Assembly: GCA_944380635.1 (NCBI GenBank) | Contig: CALWID010000009.1 | Location: forward strand, 1 to 64,000 | Direction of reading: 5' to 3' | Length of the DNA: 64,000 nt | Origin: an uncultured Eubacterium sp. | Lineage (GTDB): Bacteria > Bacillota > Clostridia > Oscillospirales > Acutalibacteraceae | Shown: in pieces, positions 1-10,327 of the stretch | Layout of the letters: every line of letters starts with the position of its first letter | Numbering within the stretch: position 1 is the first letter of the stretch | Made by a program: the position numbers and the translations under genes | Notes under the pieces: generated by a model | The model's input: the letters and a program-made list of their open reading frames with translations, nothing else | Databases searched by the model: none | Told to the model about the DNA's origin: nothing

Positions 1-1895
1 CTCCAGCCGATAAACTCAGCGTCCGCTGCAGGAGAAGCTACAAGAGTATAATTCTCTGTGTAAGGTACTTTCTGCGCGTCGCCTGTTGTTGCATCGCCGT
101 TAAGTGTTGTTGTGCCGAGTTCGTTCTGCTCTACGGTAATCATAACGCCAAGTGCGGGGATTGTGTCGCCGCCTGTTTTATATCCGCATACCGAACACTG
201 ATTAACAGCATTTTTACCGTCCTGAGCGCGTGTAGGTTCAACAGCAGCCTCGGTTTCTTGCATATCACAATCTTCTTCAACAGGAGTTGCGATTTCTTCA
301 TACTCTAAAGTGCCGTCTTCCCAAGCAGGCCATGAATATGTGTTGTAAGTATGAGTGCCGTCACCATTTGATACACAATCGGTATCCGCTGTGTTATCAG
401 GAGCGGTCGGAGCTTCGCCGGCAGGAGCAGTTACCTGAGTGCTTTCGCCGTCAGCAAAAGTGTAAGTATAAGTTATCTGCTGAGGAGCATTTTCCTCAAG
501 GTCTGTATAGGCGGCAACAAGAGCCTCTGAAGAAACAGAAGTCATATAAGCCGTTTTGTTTACAACAGCATTAAGAGCAGTACCTGCCGACTCATAAGCC
601 GCTGTGAAATCATTCCAAGAATCATCAGTGTAATTGCTCTGACCTGCGTTATAAGTTCCCGAATAATCAGCATAATAGCCGGCAAGAGTCATATAACTGT
701 CAACATCAATTGAGCCAAGAGATGATTTTGCGGAATTAACAGAATTAACAGCATTTTGTATATCTGCTGCGCAACTATCTACACCACCGGCAGTATTGGA
801 TGCATAATCATAAGAATTCGGGTTTACATTCATACACTGTGTAACAGCGCTGATAAGAGCAGTAGCGCCTTCATAACTGTAATCTGTGATATTCGCAAGA
901 CCTGCGCCGCTTATTGCATCAAGCAGAGCCTTGTAATTTACTACATATATAGGAGCGTCTGTGTTGCTGATGAATCCTGTATCACTTGGGTCATCGCCGG
1001 TAAGTCTGTACCAGTCAAGAGTATAGGCAGAAGAATAAGTATTAGAATCCATTTTGCCTACAAACTGCATACCGTTTGCAAGAGCGGCAACAGCGCCACC
1101 GGTGTATATTCCAAAGATACCGGTATTTCTGCTAAGCCCAAGGCGTTCGGAAGTATTGGCTGAACCGGCAAATGCCTGTGGATAGCCGTTAGTTCCGTAT
1201 TCCATAGTCCAAGTCCAGTTAGCAGTTCTGTCTGCATTATCACCGTTTGAGCCGTGCCAACTTTCAGTAAGCATGAAATTGGCATTATTAGAACTATCAG
1301 TTGAGGAAGCGGCAGGATAAAGTTGATATACATACCTTGTTCTGTCTTCAACTTTAGAGGCAAGAGCCATTATAGGCATTGTAGGAGTATTAACGCCGTC
1401 ATAAAGCAATACCGTTGTTGGATAATAAAGGTCAATAATAACATTTTCAACTGTATTATTCATAGAATAAGTTGTGCAGCCCGGCCAGTAAAGAATATTG
1501 GTTGTGTAATCAAACCCGTCATGAATAAAGTTATCATATGCAGTCCCGGTTGAATCATTAACGAAAGACGCCTGGGCATTACCTGTTACCGGAGTCCAAG
1601 CACCCATATTGTTTACAGCCGTTTCAAGAGCGGTATAATATGTATCAACATCTTCGGCGTCATTAATACCGGCTTTCACACCGACAAGAAACGCCTGAGC
1701 GTTATACCATGCGTCATAAGCTGCCTGCATATTTGTATATGCACTGCCGTCCATCTTTTGCTCATAAGTTTCGCAAAGCGATTCAAGCTGCTCAACAGAA
1801 TATGTTGAGGCAGAAGCGGTAAATCCGCCGACCGCTAAAGACGAAAGGATAATGAGAGATGACATAAGCAAAGCGACTGCTTTTTTCATTTTCAT
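1..1895 (-). CDS. Secreted FIVAR-like surface protein, 3' part outside window
   Basis: This leftward frame is open from the ATG at 1895 to the window edge, about 631 codons, so the C-terminus is missing. A GAAAGGGTGA ribosome site precedes the start. The N-terminus is a clear signal peptide: MKMKK, a long hydrophobic stretch, then ASA near residue 29. The exported part is rich in Asn, Thr, Tyr and Ala. Around residues 418-430 it carries YTDDSWNDFTAAYESA, typical of FIVAR-type helical modules of Gram-positive surface proteins. Near residue 565 it has CSVCGYKTGG followed by IPALG, a short cysteine motif often repeated in clostridial surface proteins. No catalytic motif is visible. An adhesion or glycan-binding role is inference. 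A sorting signal or dockerin, if present, lies beyond the window. Confidence 0.8.
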   Translation of the reverse strand, partial: MKMKKAVALLMSSLIILSSLAVGGFTASASTYSVEQLESLCETYEQKMDGSAYTNMQAAYDAWYNAQAFLVGVKAGINDAEDVDTYYTALETAVNNMGAWTPVTGNAQASFVNDSTGTAYDNFIHDGFDYTTNILYWPGCTTYSMNNTVENVIIDLYYPTTVLLYDGVNTPTMPIMALASKVEDRTRYVYQLYPAASSTDSSNNANFMLTESWHGSNGDNADRTANWTWTMEYGTNGYPQAFAGSANTSERLGLSRNTGIFGIYTGGAVAALANGMQFVGKMDSNTYSSAYTLDWYRLTGDDPSDTGFISNTDAPIYVVNYKALLDAISGAGLANITDYSYEGATALISAVTQCMNVNPNSYDYASNTAGGVDSCAADIQNAVNSVNSAKSSLGSIDVDSYMTLAGYYADYSGTYNAGQSNYTDDSWNDFTAAYESAGTALNAVVNKTAYMTSVSSEALVAAYTDLEENAPQQITYTYTFADGESTQVTAPAGEAPTAPDNTADTDCVSNGDGTHTYNTYSWPAWEDGTLEYEEIATPVEEDCDMQETEAAVEPTRAQDGKNAVNQCSVCGYKTGGDTIPALGVMITVEQNELGTTTLNGDATTGDAQKVPYTENYTLVASPAADAEFIGW

Positions 1896-1917
1896 TTGGA
1901 TCACCCTTTCAATAAAT

Positions 1918-1934
1918 AACACATATAATGTGTT
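1918..1934. promoter_or_regulatory. Inverted repeat in leader of surface-protein gene
   Basis: AACACAT and ATGTGTT form a perfect 7-bp inverted repeat with a 3-bp centre. It lies between the predicted promoter (1948-1976) and the start codon at 1895. The size and position fit a dimeric repressor operator, but no cognate regulator is adjacent, so the role is inference. Confidence 0.35.
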
Positions 1935-1947
1935 TAAATTATTATTA

Positions 1948-1976
1948 ATTATAGCAATATAAAATTAAAAAATCAA
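1948..1976 (-). promoter_or_regulatory. Sigma-A promoter of surface-protein gene
   Basis: On the minus strand TTGATT (1976-1971) is followed by a 17-bp spacer and TATAAT (1953-1948). The predicted start site gives a leader of about 45 nt before the ATG at 1895. The surrounding DNA (1935-2100) is very AT-rich and holds no gene. Confidence 0.5.
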
Positions 1977-2101
1977 TCAATATAAATAACTTTTTATACA
2001 TTTTTCACAAAAGCAAATTTATCTTTCCGTATTGGAATAATAATCGACATAAATGCTTAATTTTTTTAAAAAGTAAACTTAAATACGGATAAAATTTTAA
2101 C

Positions 2102-2130
2102 GAAAAAATCCCCGGTTTATAAAGCCGGGG
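2102..2130 (-). terminator. Terminator of groES-groEL
   Basis: A GC-rich hairpin (CCCCGG with CCGGGG, AT-rich loop) sits just after the groEL stop and is followed on the minus strand by a T-tract. Confidence 0.8.
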
Positions 2131-2152
2131 ATAATTATGAGTGAAACGGTTA

Positions 2153-3808
<1,656 letters not shown>

Positions 3809-3815
3809 TTATGAA

Positions 3816-4100
3816 TTACTCTACAACAGCAAGAATATCTTTAACTGAAGCGATAGTATACTCTTTGCCGTCAACCTTAACATTTGTGCCGCTGTACTTT
3901 GTGATAATAACCTTATCGCCGACTGAAACGGTCATAGGATATTTTTCAGTACCGGGGCCAACCGCGGCAACATTCATAAATTCAGGCTTTTCCTGCGCTG
4001 AAGCGGCGATGAAAAGACCTGACGCTGTGGTTTCCTCTGCCTCCATAGGAGCGAGCAAAACTTTGTCTGCAAGTGGTTTAATAGTCATAATAAATTTCAC
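3816..4100 (-). CDS. groS: 10-kDa co-chaperonin GroES
   Basis: GroES is the heptameric lid of the GroEL chamber. The 94-residue protein has the family start MTIKPLADKVLL shortly after an in-frame MKFI, a mobile-loop region around EETTASGLFI, and the C-terminal GTNVKVDGKEYTIASVKDILAVVE. A downstream ATG gives a product four residues shorter (MTIKPL). It is the first gene of the heat-shock operon and directly follows CIRCE, which implies HrcA repression. Confidence 0.97.
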   Translation of the reverse strand: MKFIMTIKPLADKVLLAPMEAEETTASGLFIAASAQEKPEFMNVAAVGPGTEKYPMTVSVGDKVIITKYSGTNVKVDGKEYTIASVKDILAVVE

Positions 4101-4124
4101 CTCTGTAAAATATTGTTTCCTAAA

Positions 4125-4151
4125 TTAGCACTCTTTACTCCCGAGTGCTAA
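4125..4151. promoter_or_regulatory. CIRCE element, HrcA operator
   Basis: The sequence is TTAGCACTC, nine bases, then GAGTGCTAA. This is a perfect match to the CIRCE consensus that binds the heat-shock repressor HrcA. It lies between the promoter at 4156-4183 and groES. hrcA itself is not in the window. Confidence 0.97.
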
Positions 4152-4155
4152 TACT

Positions 4156-4183
4156 ATTTTAGCAAGTTTTTCAGATTTGTCAA
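4156..4183 (-). promoter_or_regulatory. Sigma-A promoter of groESL
   Basis: On the minus strand TTGACA (4183-4178), a 16-bp spacer and TAAAAT (4161-4156) lead directly into CIRCE, so bound HrcA would cover the start of transcription. Confidence 0.8.
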
Positions 4184-4255
4184 TAGTGTTTACAAATATT
4201 TCAAAAAATAATTATAAAAATATAGAAATTTTTGAAACCGGCGAATTACGGCGGC

Positions 4256-4289
4256 AAAAAAAGCGCCGAATAAAATATATGCGGCGCTT
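4256..4289 (-). terminator. Terminator after ispF operon
   Basis: AAGCGCCG pairs with CGGCGCTT around an AT loop and is followed on the minus strand by seven T residues. It closes the six-gene operon that begins at 8757. Confidence 0.8.
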
Positions 4290-4337
4290 AAAATAAATAA
4301 TTATTTATTCATTTAATAATTAACTGATTTTAGTAAT

Positions 4338-4817
4338 TCATTTTTCTATAAGGCAGACGGCGTGAGCGCTTATCCCCTGCATACTGCCGGTAAAGCCGAG
4401 TTTTTCTTCAGTTGTGGCTTTAACCGAAACGCAGTCAACATCAATATTGCACGCTTTTGCAATATTCTGCCTCATCTGCTGAATATACGGAGCCATTTTT
4501 GGAGCCTGAGCAATAACTGTTGAATCAATATTTGAAACCGAGTACCCTTTTTCATTAATAAGTTCAACTGTTTTTTCAAGAAGAACAAGGCTGTCCGCCC
4601 CTTCAAACTCCGGCGAAGTATCAGGAAAGTGCCTGCCAATATCGCCGAGAGCGGCGGCGCCCAAAAGAGCGTCCGCAACAGCGTGAAGAAGCACATCGGC
4701 GTCCGAATGGCCGAGCAGCCCGAGTTCGCTTGGAATATCAACTCCGCCGATAATACATTTTCTTCCTTTTTGAAAACGGTGGACATCATAGCCGTGCCCT
4801 ATTCTGATATTACTCAT
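4338..4817 (-). CDS. ispF: 2-C-methyl-D-erythritol 2,4-cyclodiphosphate synthase
   Basis: IspF cyclises CDP-methylerythritol 2-phosphate in the MEP isoprenoid pathway. The start is placed at the ATG at 4817 ([15 protein letters not shown]) because GGAGG lies just upstream; longer versions of the frame have no such site. This gives 159 residues, the usual length. The metal site GYDVHRF and the downstream [20 protein letters not shown] are intact, as is DIGRHFPD. The start overlaps the end of ispD by 8 bp, suggesting translational coupling of consecutive pathway steps. Confidence 0.96.
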   Translation of the reverse strand: MSNIRIGHGYDVHRFQKGRKCIIGGVDIPSELGLLGHSDADVLLHAVADALLGAAALGDIGRHFPDTSPEFEGADSLVLLEKTVELINEKGYSVSNIDSTVIAQAPKMAPYIQQMRQNIAKACNIDVDCVSVKATTEEKLGFTGSMQGISAHAVCLIEK

Positions 4818-5496
4818 AATCGCCCTCCGAACGCGCTTTAATAAGACTCTGAGCAAGCGGAATATCGCTTTTAGTTGTTATTTTTATATTATCATACTCG
4901 CCGAGCACAACATGAACTTTGGCTCCGAAATGCTCTACGAGTTGGCAGTCATCGGTATAATCTTTTCCGTCCGCCGCGGCTTTATCAAGCGCCTGTTTAT
5001 AAAGATTAAAATCAAAAATCTGCGGAGTCTGAATAGAAACAAGGTATTTACGCTCAGGAGTGCCTACTACATTGAGGTCATCATCAACTAATTTGATTGT
5101 ATCCTTAACATACACGCCCGCTGCCGCCGCTTTATCCGTCTGCGCTTTATCAAGTGTTCTGATAATCGTATCTTCACGCACAAGCGGTCTTGCACCGTCA
5201 TGAATAATTATGTAATCGCACTCATCAATAGTATCAACGGCGTTTTTAACACTCTGCTGTCTTGAATCGCCGCCTATAACGAAAGTTATGTTTTCATCAG
5301 GCAGAAGTTTTGAAAATTCCTCAAAATCACATTCACGGCAAACAACGATTATTTCATCAATCTCCGCCATATTCTCAAAAGTCTGCACTGTTCTTTCAAT
5401 AACGGTTTTCCCGCCTAAATCAAGCAGTAATTTACTTTTGTCTATTCCCATTCTTGTGCCGTTGCCGGCCGCAAGAATCACAGCAATATTATACAA
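4810..5496 (-). CDS. ispD: 2-C-methyl-D-erythritol 4-phosphate cytidylyltransferase
   Basis: IspD activates MEP with CTP. The nucleotide-binding start [12 protein letters not shown] and the substrate-site HDGARPLV and TPQIF motifs are present in a 228-residue protein. The start is TTG, preceded by AAAGGA at suitable spacing; no ATG fits the conserved N-terminus. The start overlaps the 3' end of rqcH by 8 bp and the end overlaps ispF by 8 bp. The IspD-IspF pair supplies MEP-pathway flux together with IspH encoded at 10669. Confidence 0.95.
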   Translation of the reverse strand: MYNIAVILAAGNGTRMGIDKSKLLLDLGGKTVIERTVQTFENMAEIDEIIVVCRECDFEEFSKLLPDENITFVIGGDSRQQSVKNAVDTIDECDYIIIHDGARPLVREDTIIRTLDKAQTDKAAAAGVYVKDTIKLVDDDLNVVGTPERKYLVSIQTPQIFDFNLYKQALDKAAADGKDYTDDCQLVEHFGAKVHVVLGEYDNIKITTKSDIPLAQSLIKARSEGDYE

Positions 5497-7171
5497 TTTT
5501 CTTTATCCTTTCAAGTTCCGTTTCATTTGGTGTTACATATTCTGTTTTATAAGCATCATATATAACCATTCCGGGTTTGGCGCCGTTTGGCTTTTTAACA
5601 TTCTTTACAAGCGTATAATCAACGGCTACATTAGATGAGGCGCGCGCTTTACTGTTATATGCGGCAAGCATTGCCGCCTCCCGTATAACGCAATCAGAAA
5701 AATTCCTGCCGTCATACTTAACTATAACATGGGAACCCGGCGTATCCTTAACATGAAACCAAAGGTCAAGGTTAGACGCCGTTTTAAGCGTAAGCCTGTC
5801 ATTCATAACATTATTTCTGCCGACTAATATACGGTAACCCTCTGAACTTTCAAATTCAAGCGGTTTTAGTGTTTTCTGATTTATCTGCTTTGTCTGAGGT
5901 TTTCGTTTAATAAAACCGGTTTCAATAAGTTCGTTTTTGATAGCGGTTATTTCACTGTCCGTAGCAGCCCTGGTAAGCGCGTCTGATACTGAATCAAGAT
6001 ACTGCGCCTCTGAAAGCGCTTCACGAATAAAACCTGTGAGTATTGACTGCGCGGTTTGCTTTTTCCTATATTCCTTATAATATTTCTGTGCGTTCTGAAT
6101 AGGAGTAAGCGCAGGGTCCACAGGTATTTTAATCAGTTTATTATCATCGTAATAATTCTGCACTTCGTATACACAATCGCCTTTTCTGAGTGAATACTGA
6201 TTTGCCGTAATAAGGTCCCCGTACATTTTTAACTTATCTTTATCGCGGCAGTCTTTTAGTTCATTTTGACGATTTGCCGCCTTTCTGACGGCTCTTTCCT
6301 GAAGATTATTCAGTGTTTTAAAAAGTTCGCCTGAACGCTGGCGTATTCTGTCAGCAGCAACACGCTCGCGGTAAAAATAATCCAAAGTTTCTGAAAAAGA
6401 ATTAAACTTCTTTATCTTTGCAATACTTCCGTACTGCGTAACCGGCATAAAAGTAAAATCAACAGGTTTATCGGTAATTACAACTTCCGGCGCGGGATTA
6501 AGCGCGTACTCTTTAATTTTTTCAACGCTGACGCCGTTTTCATATTCCCTGCAAACTATCGGCGAAACGCCCATAACAACATCCTGAAACGCCTTTGCGG
6601 GTGATTTATGAGAAAGCGCTAATCTTGACTTTATTGTTTCAATATCGTCATTAAAAATATTAAGTTTATTCTGCGCGGGCGGGTAAACATATTTTTCACC
6701 CGGCAAAACCGTTCTGATATGAGATTTGCCCTCATCAACTCTGCGCAGAGCGTCAACTATAACTGAGTTCCCGTCAACAAGGATGATATTGCTGTATCTG
6801 CCCATAATTTCAACCACAAGGGTAAAATACACAATATCGCCGAGTTCATTGACTGCCTGCATTTTGATTTTAATAATACGCTCAAGCCCGTCCTGCTCAA
6901 GCGAAAGTATTTTTGCGCCTGTAAGATGCTTTCTGAGCAGCATACATAACATTGGCGGCTTTGCGGGATTTTCAGGCGGATAAGAAGTAAAATACAGCCC
7001 GGCAGTATCCGCGCGGCAGGAAAGCAAAAGTTTTTTTGCGCCTTCGCGGGAACGCAGAGAAAACAGCAGTTCTTCTTTTGAAGGCTGATGAATTTTCTCC
7101 ACCCTTGAACCAACGGCAAACTGCGAAATCTCATTTTTAAGATGATAAAGGAAAATACCGTCAAGCGCCAT
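5489..7171 (-). CDS. rqcH: RqcH/NFACT ribosome quality-control protein
   Basis: RqcH binds obstructed 50S subunits and directs C-terminal alanine tailing of stalled peptides. Older annotation calls it fibronectin-binding protein A. The 560-residue frame has the NFACT-N domain at the start (MALDGIFLYHLKNE), a charged helical middle with coiled-coil character (about 270-410), and the NFACT-R domain near the C-terminus (WFHVKDTPGSHVIVK). The functional acidic-Arg pair described at D97/R98 in Bacillus subtilis aligns by position with E97-R98 here (GLERII), a conservative change. It shares one base with the preceding nif3-like gene (TAATG). Confidence 0.93.
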   Translation of the reverse strand: MALDGIFLYHLKNEISQFAVGSRVEKIHQPSKEELLFSLRSREGAKKLLLSCRADTAGLYFTSYPPENPAKPPMLCMLLRKHLTGAKILSLEQDGLERIIKIKMQAVNELGDIVYFTLVVEIMGRYSNIILVDGNSVIVDALRRVDEGKSHIRTVLPGEKYVYPPAQNKLNIFNDDIETIKSRLALSHKSPAKAFQDVVMGVSPIVCREYENGVSVEKIKEYALNPAPEVVITDKPVDFTFMPVTQYGSIAKIKKFNSFSETLDYFYRERVAADRIRQRSGELFKTLNNLQERAVRKAANRQNELKDCRDKDKLKMYGDLITANQYSLRKGDCVYEVQNYYDDNKLIKIPVDPALTPIQNAQKYYKEYRKKQTAQSILTGFIREALSEAQYLDSVSDALTRAATDSEITAIKNELIETGFIKRKPQTKQINQKTLKPLEFESSEGYRILVGRNNVMNDRLTLKTASNLDLWFHVKDTPGSHVIVKYDGRNFSDCVIREAAMLAAYNSKARASSNVAVDYTLVKNVKKPNGAKPGMVIYDAYKTEYVTPNETELERIKKIV

Positions 7172-7920
7172 TATAACACCGCCAAAACAGGATTTTTCTG
7201 CTCTGCCGAAATAAATTCAACATCAGGAAATTCCTTTGAAATCATATCTTTAAGCATCATAAACGCCATAGATTCGGTTTCATAATGCCCGGCGCCGATA
7301 ATACAGAAATCGTTTTCAGACGCCTCCAGCATTTGATGATATTTTGTATCGCCCGTAACAAAGCAATCGGCATATTCCATTGCCTGCGGCAAATATTCCT
7401 CGCACGCGCCGCCGCCCACCGCGACTTTTTTTATAATTTTACTTGAATCGGTATATCTTATACCGCTTGTTTTTAGTTTTTCGCAAACAAAGCGGGCGAA
7501 TGCGGACGCTGTCATCTCATTTTTTAAATCGCCGACAACAATAAAAGTGCCTTCAACCGGCGTTACATTTTCAAGTTCAAGTATCTTGCAAAGATTTGTA
7601 TTTATGCCGTTTGGCGCTCTGTCAAAATTAGTATGAGCGGAAACAACGGAAATACCGTTTTGGGCGCACATATAAAGAGCAGTATCCGGATAAAGCCTTT
7701 TAACCGCTCTGAAAATCAGCGGATGATGAGAAAGAATAAGCTGCGCTTTGCACTCAACCGCCTTTTGAACTGCGGCTTTTGTAACATCAAGGCTCATAAC
7801 CGTCCTTGTAACTTCACAGTCAGCACTGCCGGTTATCAGACCGGCATTATCCCACTCTTCCTGAGTATCAAAAGGCGCAACTGTATTTATGTAATTATAT
7901 ATATCTCTAACAGTAGTCAT
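7171..7920 (-). CDS. Nif3-like dinuclear metal centre protein
   Basis: Members of the NIF3/YqfO family fold around a two-metal site; the bacterial reaction is still uncertain. The 249-residue protein shows the family N-terminus (FDTQEEWDNAGLITG), the metal-ligand stretches ILSHHPLIF and VSAHTNFD, and a C-terminal GAGHYETES. It lacks the extra central domain of longer YqfO proteins. The start overlaps the end of trmK by 4 bp (ATGA). The trmK-nif3 pairing is widespread in Firmicutes, but its functional meaning is unknown. Confidence 0.92.
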   Translation of the reverse strand: MTTVRDIYNYINTVAPFDTQEEWDNAGLITGSADCEVTRTVMSLDVTKAAVQKAVECKAQLILSHHPLIFRAVKRLYPDTALYMCAQNGISVVSAHTNFDRAPNGINTNLCKILELENVTPVEGTFIVVGDLKNEMTASAFARFVCEKLKTSGIRYTDSSKIIKKVAVGGGACEEYLPQAMEYADCFVTGDTKYHQMLEASENDFCIIGAGHYETESMAFMMLKDMISKEFPDVEFISAEQKNPVLAVL

Positions 7921-8555
7921 ATTTTTGCCTCTATTAAGTTTATAACCTCTGAATAATCAATTCCGCTTTTCTGCTTATTTTTAAGATAGTTCAAGAGGCT
8001 GTTAAAATAATTTTTATCTGAAAAATCACTTATATTTCCAAGAAAATAGTAACTTTGCGGATAATCTTTTTTTATACCTGTATAATAAGCGTCAAACACC
8101 GAATATGAATGATTACCGTCTCTCACAACAATATCCGCATCTATCTCAAAACCGTTTTTGCAGAGATACTCACGCAGTTTTTCAGGATGAGTCATAGGAT
8201 TAAAAATATAGTGCACTCCGCCTTTTTTTGCGCGCGGGCATTTTTCAATGATACTTACAATAAGTTCGCCGCCCATTCCGCAAACGGAAATATCCTGATA
8301 ATCATTTAATTCAATATCGGACAGCCCATCTGACAAAACGCACTTAATTTTATCCTCAAGCGAATATTTTTTCACAAGGGAACGGCACTGTTCAAGCGGA
8401 CCGGCATTGACATCGGCGGCTACGGCTTGAGTAATTTTCCCGCTGAGCACAAGATATACAGGCAAAAAGCCGTGGTCGCAGCCTATATCCGCTAGATAAG
8501 AATCTTTACGGACAAGGTTGGCAACGGCTTTCAGTCTTGAAGATAACTCAAACAT
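7917..8555 (-). CDS. trmK: tRNA (adenine-22-N1)-methyltransferase
   Basis: TrmK methylates A22 of tRNA using SAM. The Rossmann SAM motif is clear (LADIGCDHGFLPVYL), followed by AVAADVNAGPL, the CGMGGELIV loop and a NPMTHPEKLREYL segment typical of the family. The length of 212 residues is normal. The gene is second in the operon starting at 8757 and overlaps the nif3-like gene by 4 bp. Confidence 0.93.
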   Translation of the reverse strand: MFELSSRLKAVANLVRKDSYLADIGCDHGFLPVYLVLSGKITQAVAADVNAGPLEQCRSLVKKYSLEDKIKCVLSDGLSDIELNDYQDISVCGMGGELIVSIIEKCPRAKKGGVHYIFNPMTHPEKLREYLCKNGFEIDADIVVRDGNHSYSVFDAYYTGIKKDYPQSYYFLGNISDFSDKNYFNSLLNYLKNKQKSGIDYSEVINLIEAKI

Positions 8556-8556
8556 T

Positions 8557-8757
8557 TTATTTATTGATAAGTTTATTTACCTTTTCAACGAGTTCATCAG
8601 GGTCGTTTCCGTGAACAGCGCAAGCCTGCTCAATAGTTTCCCCTCTTGACGCCGGACAGCCAAGGCAGTGCATACCTATCTCAAGGAAAAGCGGAGCAGC
8701 GTCCGGGCAAATATCAAGTACATCGCCGATAATAGTATTTTTTGTTACTTCTTTCAT
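8557..8757 (-). CDS. DUF1858 redox-disulfide domain protein
   Basis: This 66-residue protein consists of one DUF1858 domain, found alone or fused to hybrid-cluster and other redox proteins. The motif HCLGCPASRGETIEQAC contains the CxxC pair. The start is set at the ATG at 8757 because AAAGAGG lies eight bases upstream. An in-frame ATG 18 bp earlier has no ribosome site and overlaps this one. It is the first gene of the trmK-nif3-rqcH-ispD-ispF operon. A redox role is inferred from the family. Confidence 0.88.
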   Translation of the reverse strand: MKEVTKNTIIGDVLDICPDAAPLFLEIGMHCLGCPASRGETIEQACAVHGNDPDELVEKVNKLINK

Positions 8758-8871
8758 AATGAAAACCTCTTTCATAATATTATAAATCTGCGCTTTTCAG
8801 GCATTATACCGTAATAAACGCCGAAACAGTGCAGCAAATTACGCTGTTATTATATTATAAATTAAAATTGT

Positions 8872-8900
8872 TTGCAAGTGAGTAAGGATTATGTTAATAT
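8872..8900 (+). promoter_or_regulatory. Promoter of DUF4364 gene
   Basis: TTGCAA (8872-8877), a 17-bp spacer and TAATAT (8895-8900) lie 22 bp before the start codon. The gap 8776-8922 is a divergent promoter region. Confidence 0.45.
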
Positions 8901-8922
8901 ATTTTTCAAACGAGGTGATTTT

Positions 8923-9498
8923 ATGAGTGATAAAGAACAGGAAAATATAAACTTTGACGCACTGCCTTACGGAGCCTCAGACGGCGGATTACATTCAACT
9001 ATGGATATATATCTTATGATATGCTATGTTGTTGTAAAATCTAAAGAACGGCTGACGGATGATGTGCTTATAAACACAATGGTTGAGGGTGAATTCGCAA
9101 ATTATTTTGAAACAACTAATGCCCTGCAGAAAATAAAAGACAAAGGGCTGATAGTTGTTAATGAGCAGGGATTTTTAAAGCCAGCCAACAACTGCGAGTA
9201 TTTTGTGGAACTTGTGGAAAATGAACTGCCGTATTCAATGCGTAAAAGGAGCGTAAAACTTGCCGCCAAACTTGCCGTTAAGGAACTTTACAGAAAAGAA
9301 AACGAAGTGGAAATAATAAAAGACGGCGACGATTTTATTGTTACTATGCATTTTAAAGACTGCGGCAAGGATTTTATGGTTCTTTCGTTAAGAGCGGTAA
9401 CCGCCGCTCAGGCAGAAATGTTTAAGGAACAGTTTTATGCCGACCCGGTAAAGATTTATAACGACCTTATAGATTCTTTATTTCAAAACGAAAATTAA
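8923..9498 (+). CDS. DUF4364 family protein
   Basis: A 191-residue protein of a Firmicutes family with unassigned function. The start is the ATG at 8923, preceded by GAGGTGAT; an upstream in-frame TTG has no ribosome site. The N-terminal part (MDIYLMICYVVVKSKERLTDDVLINTMV to LKPANNCEYF) looks like a small winged-helix module: helix, helix, then an IKDKGLIVVNEQGFL hairpin. This suggests a DNA-binding or regulatory fold by inference. The C-terminal half is mixed alpha/beta. No membrane segment is present. It is monocistronic with its own promoter and terminator. Confidence 0.82.
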   Translation: MSDKEQENINFDALPYGASDGGLHSTMDIYLMICYVVVKSKERLTDDVLINTMVEGEFANYFETTNALQKIKDKGLIVVNEQGFLKPANNCEYFVELVENELPYSMRKRSVKLAAKLAVKELYRKENEVEIIKDGDDFIVTMHFKDCGKDFMVLSLRAVTAAQAEMFKEQFYADPVKIYNDLIDSLFQNEN

Positions 9499-9506
9499 AT
9501 TAAAAG

Positions 9507-9542
9507 ATTCCGCCCTATACAGATATGGGCGGAATTTTTTAT
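9507..9542 (+). terminator. Terminator of DUF4364 gene
   Basis: ATTCCGCCC and GGGCGGAAT form a 9-bp stem followed by a T-run. The hairpin sits directly against the end of the convergent tam-like gene and may stop both transcripts. Confidence 0.85.
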
Positions 9543-10297
9543 TTGTACGCAACAAAAAACAATCTGCGGAATCTAAAAATAATATTTCCGTTTTGAGTTA
9601 AAGGATAGAATTTTTTTGCTTTATTCAGTATTTCATTTTCAAACTCAGTTTTTTCGTCTTCATTCAGCACATCAAGATACGGCCGCAGGCGCGTTGAGCG
9701 CACCCATTCAATAAGTTTTTTATGGTCTTTCATAATGTGGTAATAAACCGTTTCCCATATATTAAAATATTTGCAGTTTGCGCTTAAAATATCATAATAC
9801 TCGGCAGGGGTTAAAATATCATTTTTTTCAAAATAAACGCTGCTGAAATCCCAGCGGGAATTATTCGCAACTTCTTTAATTATTTTAAAAAGCGGTTCCT
9901 GCCCATTCATTGGCATTTGGACCGCCAAAATCCCGCCGCTGTTGATTTTTGACATAAGAAAAGGTATTAAATTTTCATGATTTTCAACCCACTGCAAACA
10001 GGCGTTGGAAAAAACCAAGTCAAAATTTTTATCAAGATTCCAAACTGAACTAAGCACAAAATCAGCATCAGGATATTTTCCCTTTGCCGTATTAATCATA
10101 CTTTCAGAATTATCATAACCGGTAATTTTTGCCTTCGGAAATGTATTCATTAAAACTGAAGTGCTGTTTCCCGGTCCGCAGCCTATATCGGCAACAGTTT
10201 TCGGCTCATATAATCTAATTCTGTTTGCAAGGTCTATACAAGGCTGTGTTCTTTCATTTGCAAACTTAAGATATTCATCAGCATTCCAATCGCTCAT
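9539..10297 (-). CDS. tam: Trans-aconitate 2-methyltransferase-like SAM methyltransferase
   Basis: The 252-residue class I methyltransferase resembles Tam, which methyl-esterifies trans-aconitate, an inhibitor formed from cis-aconitate. The N-terminus MSDWNADEYLKFANERTQP and the SAM motif VADIGCGPGNSTSVL with ITGYDNSESMI are Tam-like. The central SNACLQWVENHENL matches the family motif II region, and VRSTRLRPYLD resembles the Tam substrate region. The true substrate is not provable from sequence. It stands alone between a terminator and the repeat element at 10328. Confidence 0.8.
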   Translation of the reverse strand: MSDWNADEYLKFANERTQPCIDLANRIRLYEPKTVADIGCGPGNSTSVLMNTFPKAKITGYDNSESMINTAKGKYPDADFVLSSVWNLDKNFDLVFSNACLQWVENHENLIPFLMSKINSGGILAVQMPMNGQEPLFKIIKEVANNSRWDFSSVYFEKNDILTPAEYYDILSANCKYFNIWETVYYHIMKDHKKLIEWVRSTRLRPYLDVLNEDEKTEFENEILNKAKKFYPLTQNGNIIFRFRRLFFVAYK

Positions 10298-10327
10298 ATA
10301 TTTCTCCTAAAACAAGTAATTTAACAG

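Noticed and set aside
287-1553. Four reading frames (up to 135 codons, on both strands) in the first 1.6 kb
   Set aside because: They are overlapped by one uninterrupted 631-codon leftward frame with signal peptide and ribosome site; the short frames lack ribosome sites and have atypical composition.
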